A program made the position numbers and the translations under genes. From the NCBI GenBank assembly GCA_002694345.1, contig NZLV01000085.1:1-5489 (forward strand): a DNA stretch of 5,489 nucleotides, written 5' to 3'. Numbering within the stretch: the first letter of the stretch is position 1; each line of letters begins with the position of its first letter. Shown here piece by piece: positions 5,450 to 5,489 of this stretch. The DNA comes from Maricaulis sp. (GTDB taxonomy: Bacteria; Pseudomonadota; Alphaproteobacteria; Caulobacterales; Maricaulaceae). The notes beneath the pieces were generated by a model that saw nothing but the letters and a program-made list of their open reading frames with translations, searched no databases and was not told the origin of the DNA.

Positions 5450-5489
5450 TTTATTCGCAGCGCCAAACCTTGATTCCCGTCATAAAAAC

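Larger units (their letters stand above)
5217..5489. other. Gene-free region, AT-rich toward the right edge
   Basis: No reading frame with a plausible start or coding character is seen on either strand. Composition shifts from GC-rich near the transporter to clearly AT-rich from about 5360 (runs such as AGAAAAGTATACATAAAT). This is typical of an upstream control region in a high-GC genome, presumably for a gene beyond the window. Weak promoter-like words (TATACA at 5378-5383, TTGATT at 5470-5475) are present, but no well-spaced pair stands out. Confidence 0.6.

Overview
The window is about 5.5 kb of GC-rich, densely coding bacterial DNA with strong G/C preference at third codon positions. Gene content and style suggest an alphaproteobacterium, possibly of the Hyphomonadaceae/Maricaulis type. 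That placement is inferred from protein family resemblance and base composition; there is no rRNA or other phylogenetic marker. I see no insertion sequence, phage gene, CRISPR array, tRNA or rRNA.

Layout: (1) positions 3-902, + strand: the 3' part of a gene for a repeat-rich protein built from ETVTE-type segments, of the kind attached to alphaproteobacterial cell-envelope proteins; its start lies left of the window. (2) A strong GC hairpin with a GCAA tetraloop (935-966) follows, then a clear Shine-Dalgarno sequence and a gamma-glutamylcyclotransferase-fold protein (989-1588, +). (3) Convergent with it, and overlapping its last 23 bases, is a 547-residue class V PLP-dependent enzyme related to cysteine desulfurases (3209-1566, -). 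(4) A 99-bp divergent intergenic region (3210-3308) separates the PLP enzyme from an Lrp/AsnC regulator (3309-3764, +). (5) An MFS transporter (3843-5216, +) follows on the same strand. (6) The last 273 bp hold no gene and become AT-rich, probably the control region of a gene beyond the right edge.

The most coherent unit is the central module of PLP enzyme, Lrp-type regulator and MFS transporter. The intergenic region contains a 13-bp perfect palindrome whose 15-bp form matches the E. coli Lrp consensus at 13 of 15 positions. It lies exactly between a plausible -35 (GCGACA) and -10 (CATAAT) with 17-bp spacing, and that promoter would start transcription at or next to the regulator's ATG. This suggests an autoregulated, leaderless regulator mRNA. 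A reasonable hypothesis is that the regulator senses an amino acid (a sulfur amino acid is one option) and controls a PLP enzyme that metabolises it and a transporter that moves it. The substrate link is inference. The envelope-protein and cyclotransferase genes appear to be separate neighbours. All enzyme families are recognised from motifs, without database searches.
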